In this document: positions 8,308-17,349 of the stretch, one piece after another
Layout of the letters: each line of letters starts with the position of its first letter
Position numbering within the stretch: position 1 is the stretch's first letter
From: Plantibacter auratus
GTDB lineage: Bacteria > Actinomycetota > Actinomycetes > Actinomycetales > Microbacteriaceae
Direction of reading: 5' to 3'
DNA length: 64,000 nucleotides
Assembly (NCBI RefSeq): GCF_050587365.1
Contig: NZ_JBOBFV010000001.1
Location: 1-64,000, forward strand
Notes under the pieces: generated by a model
Database searches by the model: none
What the model was told of the DNA's origin: nothing
Seen by the model: the letters and a program-made list of their open reading frames with translations, nothing else
Program-made: the position numbers and the translations under genes

Positions 8308-8938
8308 GTCGATCGCCGACGCCGCGTCGTTGCGCGACGAGTCGCACCCCGTCGAGGTGGTGTCCTCCGAGCGCGCGTTCGCGGGCAAGGTGTGGGACAT
8401 CCGTCGGGAGACGTTCCGCTACGGCGACGGCGAGGTCGTGCGCGAGTTCGTCGACCACACCGGTGCGGTCGCGGTGTTGGCGCTCGACGCCGACGAGCGC
8501 GTCCTGCTCATCCAGCAGTATCGCCACCCGATCGGCGAGCGCGACTGGGAGCTGCCGGCCGGCCTGCTCGACATCGCGGGGGAGGACCCGGCTGTTGCCG
8601 CGGGTCGCGAGCTGGAGGAGGAGGCCGACCTCGTCGCTGGTTCGCTCCAGCTGCTGACGGAGTTCTACACGACGCCCGGCGGCAGCAACGAGTCGATCCG
8701 CATCTACCTCGCGCGAGACCTCACGGCGACCGCCGAGGCCTTCGCCCGTGCTGAGGAGGAGGCGGACATCCTCGTGGAGTGGGTGCCCCTCGACGATGCC
8801 GTGGCCGCGGTGCTCGACGGTCGGCTCCACAACTCGATCCTGATGCTCGGCGTCCTCACGGCCGCCGCGGCTCGCGATCGCGGGTGGTCGACGCTGCGCG
8901 ACAGCGGCGACTCCACGATCGGGCCGGGCGGAGCCTGA
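8300..8938 (+). CDS. NUDIX hydrolase, ADP-ribose pyrophosphatase type
   Basis: 212 residues, started at the ATG inside the end of pyrG. The N-terminal strand domain (ERAFAGKVWDIRRETFRYG) and the segment QQYRHPIGERDWELPAGLLD are typical of ADP-ribose/NDP-sugar pyrophosphatases, which cleave ADP-ribose to AMP and ribose 5-phosphate. The Nudix box at ~88-111 reads GLLDIAGED...GRELEEEADL: the catalytic RELxEE core is intact, while the usual last Gly is Asp and one residue is inserted after GLLD. Its position between pyrG and xerD is standard for actinobacteria. Confidence 0.92.
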   Translation: MVESIADAASLRDESHPVEVVSSERAFAGKVWDIRRETFRYGDGEVVREFVDHTGAVAVLALDADERVLLIQQYRHPIGERDWELPAGLLDIAGEDPAVAAGRELEEEADLVAGSLQLLTEFYTTPGGSNESIRIYLARDLTATAEAFARAEEEADILVEWVPLDDAVAAVLDGRLHNSILMLGVLTAAAARDRGWSTLRDSGDSTIGPGGA

Positions 8939-8941
8939 GGC

Positions 8942-9877
8942 GTGGCGCTCGATCGCGCGGTCGCCGACTACCTGCGACACATCGCGATCGAGCGCGGCCT
9001 GTCGGCCAACACCCAGGCCGCCTACCGACGGGATCTCGAAGGGTACCTCGCCTGGCTCGGCGCGCACGGCGTCGTCGAGGCGCCGGCCGTCACCGCCGCG
9101 CACGTGTCGGAGTACACGGCGTCGCTCCGGACACCCGAGGGGCAGCCGGTACGCGCGTCCTCGCTCGCCAGGGTGCTGTCGTCCATCCGCGGTCTCCACC
9201 GGTTCCTGCTCGACGAACAGCTCGTCGAGGTCGACGTCGCGCGCGAGGTCCGCCCGCCGAAGCTCCCGGGGCGACTCCCGAAGGCGATCACGATCGACCA
9301 GGTCCGCGCTCTGCTCGAGACGACCGACGGCGACGACCTGTTGGCCGTCCGCGACAAGGCGCTCCTCGAACTGCTCTACGCGACGGGGGCCCGCGTCTCC
9401 GAGGCCGTCGGCCTGAACGTCGACGACGTCATCGACACCGACATCGTCCGGCTCCTCGGCAAGGGCGGCAAGCAGCGGATCGTGCCGCTCGGCAGCTTCG
9501 CCCGTGACGCCGTCGACCGTTACCTCGTGCGCGTCCGGCCGGTCTTCTCCGGCCTCGGCCGGTCCACGCCGGCGCTCTTCCTCGGGCAGCGCGGTGCGCG
9601 GCTGTCCCGCCAGAGCGCGTGGCTCGTCCTCCAACGCGCCGCCGAGCGTGCAGGACTCGAGTCGCACGTCTCGCCGCACACCCTCCGACACTCCTTCGCG
9701 ACGCACCTGCTGCAGGGCGGAGCCGACGTCCGCGTCGTGCAGGAACTCCTCGGTCACTCCTCGGTGGCGACGACCCAGCTGTACACGCTGGTGACGGTCG
9801 ACAACCTCCGCGACGTGTACACGCAGTCCCATCCCCGGGCCAGATGGACCGCGGGCGGAGCGGTACCGCAGGCCTGA
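8942..9877 (+). CDS. xerD: Site-specific tyrosine recombinase XerD
   Basis: 311 residues. XerD with XerC resolves chromosome dimers at dif. The N-terminal SAM-like core-binding domain (DYLRHIAIERGLSANTQAAY) precedes the catalytic domain. Catalytic residues are visible: Arg in YATGARVSEAVGLNVDD, Lys in GKGGKQRIVPL, HxxR in HTLRHSFATHLL, His in ELLGHSS and the nucleophile Tyr in TTQLYT. The GTG at 8942 follows the NUDIX stop by 3 bases. The setting (pyrG to parA/scpAB) marks it as the chromosomal housekeeping recombinase, not a mobile-element integrase. Confidence 0.95.
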   Translation: MALDRAVADYLRHIAIERGLSANTQAAYRRDLEGYLAWLGAHGVVEAPAVTAAHVSEYTASLRTPEGQPVRASSLARVLSSIRGLHRFLLDEQLVEVDVAREVRPPKLPGRLPKAITIDQVRALLETTDGDDLLAVRDKALLELLYATGARVSEAVGLNVDDVIDTDIVRLLGKGGKQRIVPLGSFARDAVDRYLVRVRPVFSGLGRSTPALFLGQRGARLSRQSAWLVLQRAAERAGLESHVSPHTLRHSFATHLLQGGADVRVVQELLGHSSVATTQLYTLVTVDNLRDVYTQSHPRARWTAGGAVPQA

Positions 9878-9889
9878 CCCGTGGCCCGG

Positions 9890-9895
9890 TAGACT
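9890..9895 (+). promoter_or_regulatory. Putative -10 box for parA-scpAB
   Basis: TAGACT fits TAnnnT and would give a ~35-base leader containing GGGAGCGAGG before the GTG at 9936. Confidence 0.45.
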
Positions 9896-9935
9896 CGTCA
9901 CTCGAACGACAGCAAGCGGGAGCGAGGCAACACCG

Positions 9936-10838
9936 GTGGCCGGTACGAAGCACACGAGCGCAGTGCAGGATTCTGCGCGCAAGACCGCCGCCGAACTGAA
10001 CCCGAACGGCCCGACCGGCCGCCCGCGTCGTGAGTTCGCGGTGCCGCCCACGCTGGCGCAGCACGGTCCGGCACGCATCATCTCGCTCTGCAACCAGAAG
10101 GGTGGCGTCGGCAAGACGACGACCACCATCAGTCTGTCCGCCGCGCTGGCCGAATACGGCCGCCGGGTGCTCGTCGTCGACTTCGACCCTCAGGGTGCGC
10201 TGTCCGCCGGTCTCGGCATCTCCACCCACGACTCCAACACCGTGTACGACCTGCTGCTCGGCACCGTGAAGGACCCGGCCGAGGTCATCCAGCACACCGC
10301 CATCGAGGGTCTCGACGTGCTCCCGGCCAACATCGACCTCTCGGCCGCCGAGGTCCACCTCGTCAACGAGGTCGCGCGCGAGACGATCCTGGCCCGAGTG
10401 CTCCGCAAGGTGTCCGACGACTACGACGTCATCCTGATCGACTGCCAGCCCTCGCTCGGCCTGCTCACGGTCAACGCCCTCACCGCCAGCCACGGGGTCC
10501 TCATCCCGCTCGAGTGCGAGTTCTTCGCGCTCCGCGGTGTCGCGCTGCTCATCGAGACGATCGACAAGGTGCGCGACCGCCTCAACCCTGCGATCGAGCT
10601 CGACGGCATCCTCGCCACCATGTACGACTCCCGGACCCTGCACTCGCGTGAGGTCCTCGAGCGCGTCGTCGACGCGTTCGGCGAGAAGGTCCTCGAGACG
10701 GTCATCGGCCGGACCGTGAAGTTCCCCGACGCGAGCGTCGCCGGAACCCCGATCACCGAGTTCGCACCGGAGCACGCCGCCGCGAAGGCCTACCGTCAGC
10801 TCGCGAGAGAGCTCATCTCCCGTGGCGCGATCGCCTGA
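9936..10838 (+). CDS. ParA/Soj family partition ATPase
   Basis: 300 residues. The deviant Walker A KGGVGKTTTTISLSAALAE (~58) and the DFDPQGALSAGLGI motif are those of ParA-family ATPases, which bind DNA non-specifically as ATP dimers and position chromosomes or other cargo. No parB gene is next to it. Instead it overlaps scpA by 17 bases, the usual actinobacterial arrangement of this second ParA with condensin accessory genes. The canonical parAB near oriC would be elsewhere. A disordered ~45-residue N-terminus precedes the ATPase core. Confidence 0.9.
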   Translation: MAGTKHTSAVQDSARKTAAELNPNGPTGRPRREFAVPPTLAQHGPARIISLCNQKGGVGKTTTTISLSAALAEYGRRVLVVDFDPQGALSAGLGISTHDSNTVYDLLLGTVKDPAEVIQHTAIEGLDVLPANIDLSAAEVHLVNEVARETILARVLRKVSDDYDVILIDCQPSLGLLTVNALTASHGVLIPLECEFFALRGVALLIETIDKVRDRLNPAIELDGILATMYDSRTLHSREVLERVVDAFGEKVLETVIGRTVKFPDASVAGTPITEFAPEHAAAKAYRQLARELISRGAIA

Positions 10839-11709
10839 TCCCGCGCGGACGCCCGTGGCCGTCCTCCCTCCGGCCGGCGACACCGGCTCGCGCTCCGCTG
10901 AGGCGACGCCCGTCGACCCCGCACCGGCACCGTCGTTCCGGGTGTCGTTCGAGGGTTTCGAAGGGCCCTTCGACCTCCTGCTGACCCTCATCGGCAAGCA
11001 CGAACTCGACATCACCGAGGTCTCGCTCAGCCGCGTGACCGACGAGTTCATCGCCTACCTGCGCACGCTCGAGGCCGATGACGAACTCGACCAGGCGAGC
11101 GAGTTCCTCGTCGTCGCGGCCACCCTGCTCGACCTCAAGATCGCGGGGCTGCTGCCGCAGGGTGAGCTCGTCGACGCGGAGGACGTCGCCCTGCTGGAGG
11201 CGCGTGACCTGCTGTTCGCGCGCCTGCTGCAGTACCGCGCGTTCAAGCAGGCGTCGGCGTGGTTCGCGGAGCGCCTCGACCTGGAGGCGGCGCGCCACTT
11301 CCGGGCGGTCCGGCTGGAGGAGCAGTACCGTCAGCAGACCCCGGAACTCGTCTGGACGCTGACCGCGCAGGACTTCGGCGCACTCGCGACCCTCGCCTTC
11401 ACGCCGCGCGAGGTGCCGACCGTGGGCCTCGACCACCTGCACGCACCGCTCGTGAGCATCCGGGAACAGGCGGCGCACGTCGTCGCCATCCTGCGCCGCG
11501 GCGGGTCCCACACCTTCCGCGAGCTCGTGGCCGGTGCGGAGCTGAAGGGCGTGGTCATCGCGCGCTTCATCGCCGTGCTCGAACTGTACCGACACGCCGC
11601 ACTGTCCTTCGAGCAGATCGAACCGCTCGGCGAGCTCACGCTCCGCTGGACCGCCGAGACCTGGAACGACGACAGCCTCGCCAACCTGGGAGCCGATTAC
11701 GATGCCTGA
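10822..11709 (+). CDS. scpA: Segregation and condensation protein A
   Basis: 295 residues. ScpA is the kleisin that bridges SMC heads and binds ScpB dimers. The conserved start FEGFEGPFDLLLTLIGKHEL and the DEFIAYLRTLE, EFLVVAATLLDLKIAGLLP segments identify the family; the C-terminal winged helix (~215-290) includes GVVIARFIAVLELYRH. About 35 residues before the core are variable. The start overlaps parA by 17 bases and the stop overlaps scpB by 8 bases, so parA, scpA and scpB are one translationally coupled set. Confidence 0.93.
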   Translation: MARSPDPARTPVAVLPPAGDTGSRSAEATPVDPAPAPSFRVSFEGFEGPFDLLLTLIGKHELDITEVSLSRVTDEFIAYLRTLEADDELDQASEFLVVAATLLDLKIAGLLPQGELVDAEDVALLEARDLLFARLLQYRAFKQASAWFAERLDLEAARHFRAVRLEEQYRQQTPELVWTLTAQDFGALATLAFTPREVPTVGLDHLHAPLVSIREQAAHVVAILRRGGSHTFRELVAGAELKGVVIARFIAVLELYRHAALSFEQIEPLGELTLRWTAETWNDDSLANLGADYDA

Positions 11710-12337
11710 CGCGACACCCGAGTCGATCGAGCGGCCGACGGACGCCGCCCAGGGCCTGCCGGCCGAGCCCGTGCCGGTGCCCGCACCGGACGTCCCGAGG
11801 GCGCTCGAGGCGATCCTCATGGTCGCCGACGAACCGCAGAGCCTCGTGAACCTGGCCGCCGCCGTGCACGTCCCGGTCGGCGCCGTCCGACGGGCCATCG
11901 CCGAACTCGTCGCCGACTACGACGGCGAACGCGGTGGCGTCCGACGCGGGTTCGAACTCCGCGAGGTCGGCGGCGGCTGGCGGATCTACGTCCGAGCCGA
12001 CTACGACGCGCTCGTCACCGACTACGTCGTGACGCAGAACCCGACGAAGCTGTCGCAGGCGGCGCTCGAGACCCTGGCTGTGATCGCCTACAAGCAGCCG
12101 ATCAGCCGCGGCGCGATCGCCTCGATCCGCGCCGTCAACGTCGACTCCGTCGTCCGCACCCTCCTCGGGCGCGGACTCATCACGGAGATGTTCACCGACA
12201 GCGAGACGGGTGCCATCAACTACGGCACCACCGATCTCCTGCTCACCCAACTTGGTATCAACGCCATCGAGGAGCTGCCGCGGATCTCGCCGTTGCTCGA
12301 CGATGGCCGGGAAGGATTCGACAGTGACCAGCACTGA
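11702..12337 (+). CDS. scpB: Segregation and condensation protein B
   Basis: 211 residues. ScpB is a tandem winged-helix protein that dimerises and binds ScpA in the SMC complex. Recognisable segments are RALEAILMVADEPQSLVNLA and ALETLAVIAYKQPISRGAIA, followed by VRTLLGRGLITEM. The ATG at 11702 lies within the end of scpA. The 3' end overlaps rluB by 14 bases. Confidence 0.93.
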   Translation: MPDATPESIERPTDAAQGLPAEPVPVPAPDVPRALEAILMVADEPQSLVNLAAAVHVPVGAVRRAIAELVADYDGERGGVRRGFELREVGGGWRIYVRADYDALVTDYVVTQNPTKLSQAALETLAVIAYKQPISRGAIASIRAVNVDSVVRTLLGRGLITEMFTDSETGAINYGTTDLLLTQLGINAIEELPRISPLLDDGREGFDSDQH

Positions 12338-13124
12338 ATCAGAGGGCATCCGCTTGCAGAAGGTGCTGGCGAACGCCGGCGTCGCCTCCAGGCGTGTGTC
12401 GGAGCAGCTCATCGAGGACGGCCGTGTGGAGGTGAACGGCGTCGTCGTCACCGAGCTCGGCTCGCGGATCGATCCGGAGCACGACCTCGTGTCCGTCGAC
12501 GGCAGCGCCATCCAGCTCGACGCCTCGAAGCGCTACCTCATGCTCAACAAGCCGGTGGGCATCTACAGCTCGCTGAAGGACGACCGCGGTCGCCCCGACC
12601 TGCGCCGCTTCACCGAGCAGTACGAGGAACGGCTCTTCAACGTGGGCCGCCTCGACGCCGAGACGAGCGGCCTGCTCATCCTCACCAACGACGGCGACCT
12701 CGCGCACGTGCTCGCGCACCCGTCGTTCGGTGTGCAGAAGACGTACATCGCGAAGGTCACCGGCAAGGTCACCGCGCAGGTCCTCGCGAAGCTGACCGCG
12801 GGCATCGAGCTCGAGGACGGACCGATCTCCGCCGACAAGGCCCGCCTGCTCGGCACCGAGGACGGCTTCAGCCTCGTGGAGCTCACGCTGCACTCCGGGC
12901 GGAACCGCATCGTCCGTCGCATGCTCGACGCGGTCGGCCACCCGGTCGTCGACCTCGTGCGCCGTCAGTTCGGCCCCCTGCACCTTGGGACCCTCGGATC
13001 CGGCCAGCTGCGCGAGCTGAGCAAGGACGAACTCGGCGCCATCCTGACCATCGCCCGCGCACACGGTCCTGAAGCCCGCGCGGCCGACGGCACGGCAGCG
13101 GAGGCGTCGGAGCCGACGGCATGA
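12324..13124 (+). CDS. rluB: 23S rRNA pseudouridine synthase, RluB type
   Basis: 266 residues from GTG 12324, chosen because GGAAGG (12310-12315) lies 8 bases upstream; longer in-frame starts would run deep into scpB. The N-terminal S4 domain (IRLQKVLANAGVASRRVSEQ) binds RNA. The RsuA-family catalytic motif NVGRLDAETSGLLILTNDGD has the nucleophilic Asp. The C-terminal segment LHSGRNRIVRRMLDAVGHPV completes the fold. E. coli RluB modifies 23S U2605; substrate here is inferred from position next to scpB. A ~20-residue acidic tail follows. Confidence 0.93.
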   Translation: MTSTESEGIRLQKVLANAGVASRRVSEQLIEDGRVEVNGVVVTELGSRIDPEHDLVSVDGSAIQLDASKRYLMLNKPVGIYSSLKDDRGRPDLRRFTEQYEERLFNVGRLDAETSGLLILTNDGDLAHVLAHPSFGVQKTYIAKVTGKVTAQVLAKLTAGIELEDGPISADKARLLGTEDGFSLVELTLHSGRNRIVRRMLDAVGHPVVDLVRRQFGPLHLGTLGSGQLRELSKDELGAILTIARAHGPEARAADGTAAEASEPTA

Positions 13125-14221
13125 GCGACCTGAGTTCCGCGCCCGCGCGCGTGCAGGGGTCGGTCCGCATCGTCGGAGCCGGCCTCCTCGGCGCGAGCAT
13201 CGGACTCGCGCTGCGCGCCAAGGGCGTCGACATCATCCTCGACGACGCGTCGCCCAGCCAGTTGCGCCTCGCCATCGACTACGGCGCGGGTCGAGCTGCG
13301 GAACCCACCGACGACCCGTCCGTCGTCGTCATCTGCGTTCCACCGGACGTCACCGCTCGCGTCATCGAGGCCGAACTCGCCGCGTTCCCGCGCGCCGTCG
13401 TGACCGACGTCGCGAGCGTGAAGCTCGAACCGTACCGGGCACTGGTCGAGCGCGGCGTCGACCTCACCCGGTACATCGGTTCCCACCCGCTCGCCGGCCG
13501 TGAGCGCGGGGGAGCGATCTCCGCCAGGGCCGACCTCTTCCTCGGTCGCCCCTGGGTGATCTGCCGCGACGCCGAGACGCCCGCCTGGGCGCTGTCGCAG
13601 GTGGAGGGCCTCGCGCTCGACCTCGGCACCATCCCGATGGAGATGACGCCCGACGAGCACGACCGCTTCGTCGCGCTCGTCTCGCACACGCCGCAACTCG
13701 TCGCGAGCCTCCTGGCCGCCCAGCTGCAGGACGCCGAGGAGGGTGCGATCCAGCTCGCCGGACAGGGCCTGCGCGACACCGTCCGCATCGCCTCGAGCGC
13801 TCCGGAGCTCTGGGTCCAGATCCTCAGCGCCAACCACGCCGAGGTCCTCCCGGTGCTGGAGCAGCTGTCCACCGACCTCGCGTCGGTCATCTCGGCACTC
13901 CGGGACCCGGAGGTGCCGGGCGCTCGCCGCACGATCGCGGACACGATCGCCGCCGGCAACACCGGCGTCGCACGGCTCCCCGGCAAGCACGGCCAGAACC
14001 GCCGGTTCGCGAGCATCGTCGTCCTCCTCGACGACCGCCCCGGCCAGCTGGGCGCCCTGTTCACCGAGCTGGGTGAGATCGGCGTCAACATCGAAGACCT
14101 GCGTCTGGAGCACTCGCCCGGCGCGAACATCGGTCTCGCGGAGGTCCAGGTCCTCCCCGAGGTGAAGCAGCGCACCGTCGACGACCTCGAGTCGCGCGGC
14201 TGGCGCATCGCGGAAGTATAG
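13121..14221 (+). CDS. tyrA: Prephenate dehydrogenase with ACT domain
   Basis: 366 residues. The enzyme converts prephenate to 4-hydroxyphenylpyruvate for tyrosine synthesis. A Rossmann fold (IVGAGLLGASIGLALRAKG, ~12-30) binds NAD; SHPLAGRERGG and DEHDRFVALVSHTPQL form the catalytic region with the key His residues. A C-terminal ACT domain (~290-360: ASIVVLLDDRPGQLGALFTE, NIEDLRLEHSPG) suggests feedback control by an amino acid, probably tyrosine. It overlaps rluB by 4 bases and precedes cmk by 8, a gene order seen in Microbacteriaceae. Confidence 0.93.
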   Translation: MSDLSSAPARVQGSVRIVGAGLLGASIGLALRAKGVDIILDDASPSQLRLAIDYGAGRAAEPTDDPSVVVICVPPDVTARVIEAELAAFPRAVVTDVASVKLEPYRALVERGVDLTRYIGSHPLAGRERGGAISARADLFLGRPWVICRDAETPAWALSQVEGLALDLGTIPMEMTPDEHDRFVALVSHTPQLVASLLAAQLQDAEEGAIQLAGQGLRDTVRIASSAPELWVQILSANHAEVLPVLEQLSTDLASVISALRDPEVPGARRTIADTIAAGNTGVARLPGKHGQNRRFASIVVLLDDRPGQLGALFTELGEIGVNIEDLRLEHSPGANIGLAEVQVLPEVKQRTVDDLESRGWRIAEV

Positions 14222-14229
14222 GAAGAGAC

Positions 14230-14967
14230 ATGACCGAACAGCACCCCACCAGCACCGACTCATCGACGACGCCGGACGCACCCGTCGTGGTCGCGATCGA
14301 CGGACCGGCCGGCAGCGGCAAGTCCAGCGTGAGCAAGGCCGTCGCCCGCCGGCTCGGCTACCGCTACCTGGACACGGGCGCCTGGTACCGCGCGCTCGCG
14401 CTCCACACGCTCGATGCGGACGTTGACCCCGAGGACTCGGCGGCGGTGATCGGCTCGCTCGACGCGTTCGGTGGCGCCTTCACCGTCTCCCTCGACCCGG
14501 ACGTGACCGCGTTCACGCTCGGGGATCGCGACGTCACGGACGAGATCCGCGGCCCTCGTGTGACGGCTGTCGTGTCCGCCGTCGCCCGTGTCCCGGAGGT
14601 GCGTGCGTGGATCAACGAGACCTTCCGATCGCTCATCGCCGACGTCGACCGACCGGGCATCGTCGTCGAGGGACGCGACATCACCACGGTGGTCGCACCG
14701 GATGCTCAGGCTCGGATCCTGCTCACGGCATCCGAAGCGGCTAGAATGGCCAGGCGTTCAGCGGAATTCGAGAGCCACCCTGCCGGCGACGTCGCGGAAC
14801 AACTGCAGCGGCGTGATCGGGCGGACTCCAGGGTCGTCGACTTCATGAACGCGGCGGACGGAGTGACCACGGTCGACTCCACGCACATCGACTTCGACGA
14901 GACGGTCGACGCGGTCGTCCGCGTCACCGAATCCCTCACAGCAAGGAACTCCCATGGCTCACGATGA
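14230..14967 (+). CDS. cmk: Cytidylate kinase
   Basis: 245 residues. Cmk phosphorylates CMP and dCMP to the diphosphates. The P-loop is VVAIDGPAGSGKSSVSKAVA (~18-37) followed by YLDTGAWYRALAL for CMP binding; GRDITTVVAPDAQARILLTA and the LID region (ARMARRSAEFE) are as expected. The ATG follows AGGAAGAGAC. The last 14 bases overlap der, as in most actinobacteria. Confidence 0.95.
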   Translation: MTEQHPTSTDSSTTPDAPVVVAIDGPAGSGKSSVSKAVARRLGYRYLDTGAWYRALALHTLDADVDPEDSAAVIGSLDAFGGAFTVSLDPDVTAFTLGDRDVTDEIRGPRVTAVVSAVARVPEVRAWINETFRSLIADVDRPGIVVEGRDITTVVAPDAQARILLTASEAARMARRSAEFESHPAGDVAEQLQRRDRADSRVVDFMNAADGVTTVDSTHIDFDETVDAVVRVTESLTARNSHGSR

Positions 14968-16462
14968 CGAGCAGTTCGACGGAGGCCCCGACGACCTCGC
15001 GGACCGCCTCCAGGACATGGACGAGGAGCTCGCGACCCAGCGGGCCGCGTCCCTCCGCTCCGGCCTGGCCGACTACGACCTCGAGGGCGACGACCTCGAC
15101 ATCCTCGACGGCGCGACGGAGGACCCGGACGAGATCCGCTTCCTGCCGGCGCTGCCCGTCGTGGCGATCGTCGGTCGCCCGAACGTGGGCAAGTCCGCAC
15201 TGGTGAACCGCATCCTCGGCCGTCGTGAGGCCGTCGTGGAGGACACCCCCGGTGTCACCCGCGACCGCGTCAACTACAAGGCCGAGTGGAACGACCGTCG
15301 CTTCACGGTCGTCGACACCGGTGGGTGGGAGCCCGACGCCAAGGGGATCGACGCGTCCGTCGCGGCCCAGGCCGAGATCGCCATCGACCTCTCCGACGTC
15401 GTGATCTTCGTGGTCGACGCCATGGTCGGCGCCACGGCGACCGACGAGCAGGTCGTCAAGCTGCTCCGCAAGACCGGACGCCCCGTCTTCCTCGTCGCCA
15501 ACAAGGTCGACGACGCCCGTCAGGAGCCGGAGGCCGCAGCGCTCTGGAACCTCGGCCTCGGCGAGCCCCACCCGGTCTCCGCGATCCACGGCCGTGGCGT
15601 CGCCGACCTCCTCGACAAGATCCTCAAGGTCCTCCCGCAGGTCTCGGCCGTCGCGAAGGACGAGTTCGGCGGCCCCCGCCGCGTCGCGATCCTCGGACGC
15701 CCGAACGTCGGCAAGTCCAGCCTGCTCAACAAGACCGCAGGCGAGGAGCGCGTCGTCGTCAACGACCTCGCCGGGACCACCCGCGACCCGGTCGACGAGC
15801 AGATCGAGCTCGGCGGCAAGATCTGGCGCTTCGTCGACACCGCGGGTATCCGTCGTCGCGTGCACCTGTCACAGGGTGCCGACTTCTACGCGTCGCTCCG
15901 CACGAGCACGGCGCTCGAGAAGGCCGAGGTGGCCGTCGTCCTCATCGACGTCACCGAGGTGATCAGCGAGCAGGACGTGCGCATCATCGACCTCGTCCTC
16001 GAGAGCGGTCGCGCCCTCGTGCTCGCCTTCAACAAGTGGGACCAGCTCGACGACGAACGCCGGAAGTACCTGGAGCGCGAGATCGAACAGGACCTCTCGC
16101 ACGTGTCGTGGGCACCGCGCGTCAACATCTCCGCGCGGACGGGACGCCACCTCGAGCGTCTCGTCCCGGCCCTCGAGGTCGCACTCGAGTCGTGGGACAT
16201 GCGTATCCCCACGGGCAAGTTCAACGCCTTCCTCGCCGAGCTCACGGCGGCTCACCCGCACCCGCTGCGCGGTGGCAAGCAGCCCCGCATCCTGTTCGGC
16301 ACGCAGGCCGCGAGCCGCCCGCCGACCTTCGTGCTCTTCACGACCGGCTTCCTCGACCCCGGTTACCGTCGCTACGTGATCCGTCGCCTGCGCGAGATCT
16401 GGGGCTTCGAGGGCACGCCGATCAACGTCAACATGCGCGTCCGCGAGAAGCGCCAGCGCTGA
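14954..16462 (+). CDS. der: Ribosome assembly GTPase Der (EngA)
   Basis: 502 residues. Der has two tandem GTPase domains and helps 50S subunit assembly. The first P-loop, GRPNVGKSALVNRILG, is at ~74 and the second, GRPNVGKSSLLNKTAG, at ~249; DTGGW and DTAGIRRR are the G3 motifs, and NKVD and NKWD the G4 motifs. A C-terminal KH-like domain ends NVNMRVREKRQR. The first ~60 residues are an acidic extension typical of actinobacterial Der. It closes the housekeeping run. Confidence 0.96.
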   Translation: MAHDDEQFDGGPDDLADRLQDMDEELATQRAASLRSGLADYDLEGDDLDILDGATEDPDEIRFLPALPVVAIVGRPNVGKSALVNRILGRREAVVEDTPGVTRDRVNYKAEWNDRRFTVVDTGGWEPDAKGIDASVAAQAEIAIDLSDVVIFVVDAMVGATATDEQVVKLLRKTGRPVFLVANKVDDARQEPEAAALWNLGLGEPHPVSAIHGRGVADLLDKILKVLPQVSAVAKDEFGGPRRVAILGRPNVGKSSLLNKTAGEERVVVNDLAGTTRDPVDEQIELGGKIWRFVDTAGIRRRVHLSQGADFYASLRTSTALEKAEVAVVLIDVTEVISEQDVRIIDLVLESGRALVLAFNKWDQLDDERRKYLEREIEQDLSHVSWAPRVNISARTGRHLERLVPALEVALESWDMRIPTGKFNAFLAELTAAHPHPLRGGKQPRILFGTQAASRPPTFVLFTTGFLDPGYRRYVIRRLREIWGFEGTPINVNMRVREKRQR

Positions 16463-16490
16463 TCCACCGCGCCCGTCCCTCGGACGGCGA

Positions 16491-16538
16491 CGACGAAGGC
16501 CCGGGACCACTCCATGGAGTGGTCCCGGGCCTTCGTCG
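16491..16538. terminator. 48-bp perfect palindrome, bidirectional terminator
   Basis: The 48 bases are a perfect inverted repeat centred on CCATGG, with GGCCCGGGACCACTCC as the left arm core. It sits between der and the convergent TetR gene, 28 bases from one stop and 17 from the other. AAGG/CCTT ends give only weak U-tracts on either strand, so termination probably depends on the very stable hairpin. Confidence 0.8.
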
Positions 16539-16555
16539 TACTGGTCGAGGCGTGT

Positions 16556-17203
16556 TCAGGAGCGCGCGAGGGCGGATTCGTCCGCGGGCGCCAGGGCGGG
16601 ACCGTGTTCGGTCTCGAACGGCCACCAGCTCGGGAGCAGTTCGCCGATGACCTCGAGGAACGACTCGACGTCGCGTGGTGCTGGGGTGTCGAGCCAGACC
16701 CGGAAGGTCGCGACGGAGCCCGCGGCGACGAAGTGCGCCGCTGATCGCATGAACAGCTCGCCCTGCTCCTCGCTCAGGCATTCGGCGTGGGGGAGGGTGA
16801 TCGCCCCGCGCTCGAAGATGTCGAGCACCGTCGAGGTGAAGACCCGGTTGAGCATGGGCTGCAGACTCGCGCCGATGAGGTCGTCGCCGAGACCGACGCG
16901 GTAGATGTCGGCGCGCTCGTCGATGTGGCGGAGCGCGGCGACCGTGGCCCGGGTGATCGCCGCCGGGGCGTCGTCCGCGGAGACGGTCGCCAGGTGCGTC
17001 ATGCTCAGCTCGGTGAGCTCCTCGGCGAGGACCGATTCGAGCAGCTCGCACGGCGCCGCCGCGTGCTGGTAGAAGGTCGATCGGTTGATGCCGGCGCGTG
17101 CGGCGATCTCCGAGACGGAGATCTCGGAGCTGGGGCGTTCTGCGGCGAGTTGCAGGATCGTGCGCGCGAGCCGTGCCCGCGTCCGGCGTTGACGTGCATC
17201 CAT
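16556..17203 (-). CDS. TetR/AcrR family transcriptional regulator
   Basis: 215 residues. The N-terminal HTH (ISVSEIAARAGINRSTFYQH, ~29-48) is a clear TetR DNA-binding domain; the C-terminal ~150 residues form the ligand/dimer domain without recognisable specificity. It is divergent from the NUDIX-NYN gene and separated from it by an AT-rich region, so it may control itself and that gene. No transporter or enzyme typical of TetR targets is adjacent on its own strand. The ATG at 17203 follows AAGGACCCTC. Confidence 0.9.
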   Translation of the reverse strand: MDARQRRTRARLARTILQLAAERPSSEISVSEIAARAGINRSTFYQHAAAPCELLESVLAEELTELSMTHLATVSADDAPAAITRATVAALRHIDERADIYRVGLGDDLIGASLQPMLNRVFTSTVLDIFERGAITLPHAECLSEEQGELFMRSAAHFVAAGSVATFRVWLDTPAPRDVESFLEVIGELLPSWWPFETEHGPALAPADESALARS

Positions 17204-17251
17204 GAGGGTCCTTCACGTGGGTTCGGTGCGGCGGGCGCGAGCGCGGCCGAT

Positions 17252-17293
17252 GCAATACTGGAGTTCAATATATAACATATTCCGCACGTGCGG
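17252..17293. promoter_or_regulatory. AT-rich divergent promoter/operator region
   Basis: A run of A/T (TTCAATATATAACATATT) unusual for this genome lies between the TetR and NUDIX-NYN genes, followed by the perfect 12-bp palindrome CCGCACGTGCGG (17282-17293). The position fits a TetR operator; which of the two elements is bound cannot be told from sequence. Confidence 0.4.
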
Positions 17294-17349
17294 TGGAGAT
17301 GACCCTGACCAAGGGGGTGGCGCACAGCGTTTCGTGCCAGGCTGGTCCA

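Noticed and set aside
5713..8400. An 895-codon open frame on the minus strand across recN and pyrG
   Set aside because: It lies antisense to two complete, well-recognised genes; long antisense frames are expected at this GC content, and it has no recognisable motif or ribosome site.
8942..9877. XerD considered as the missing integrase of the island
   Set aside because: It sits in the conserved pyrG-xerD-parA-scpAB order with normal GC and all features of the chromosomal dimer resolvase, 13 kb from the island.
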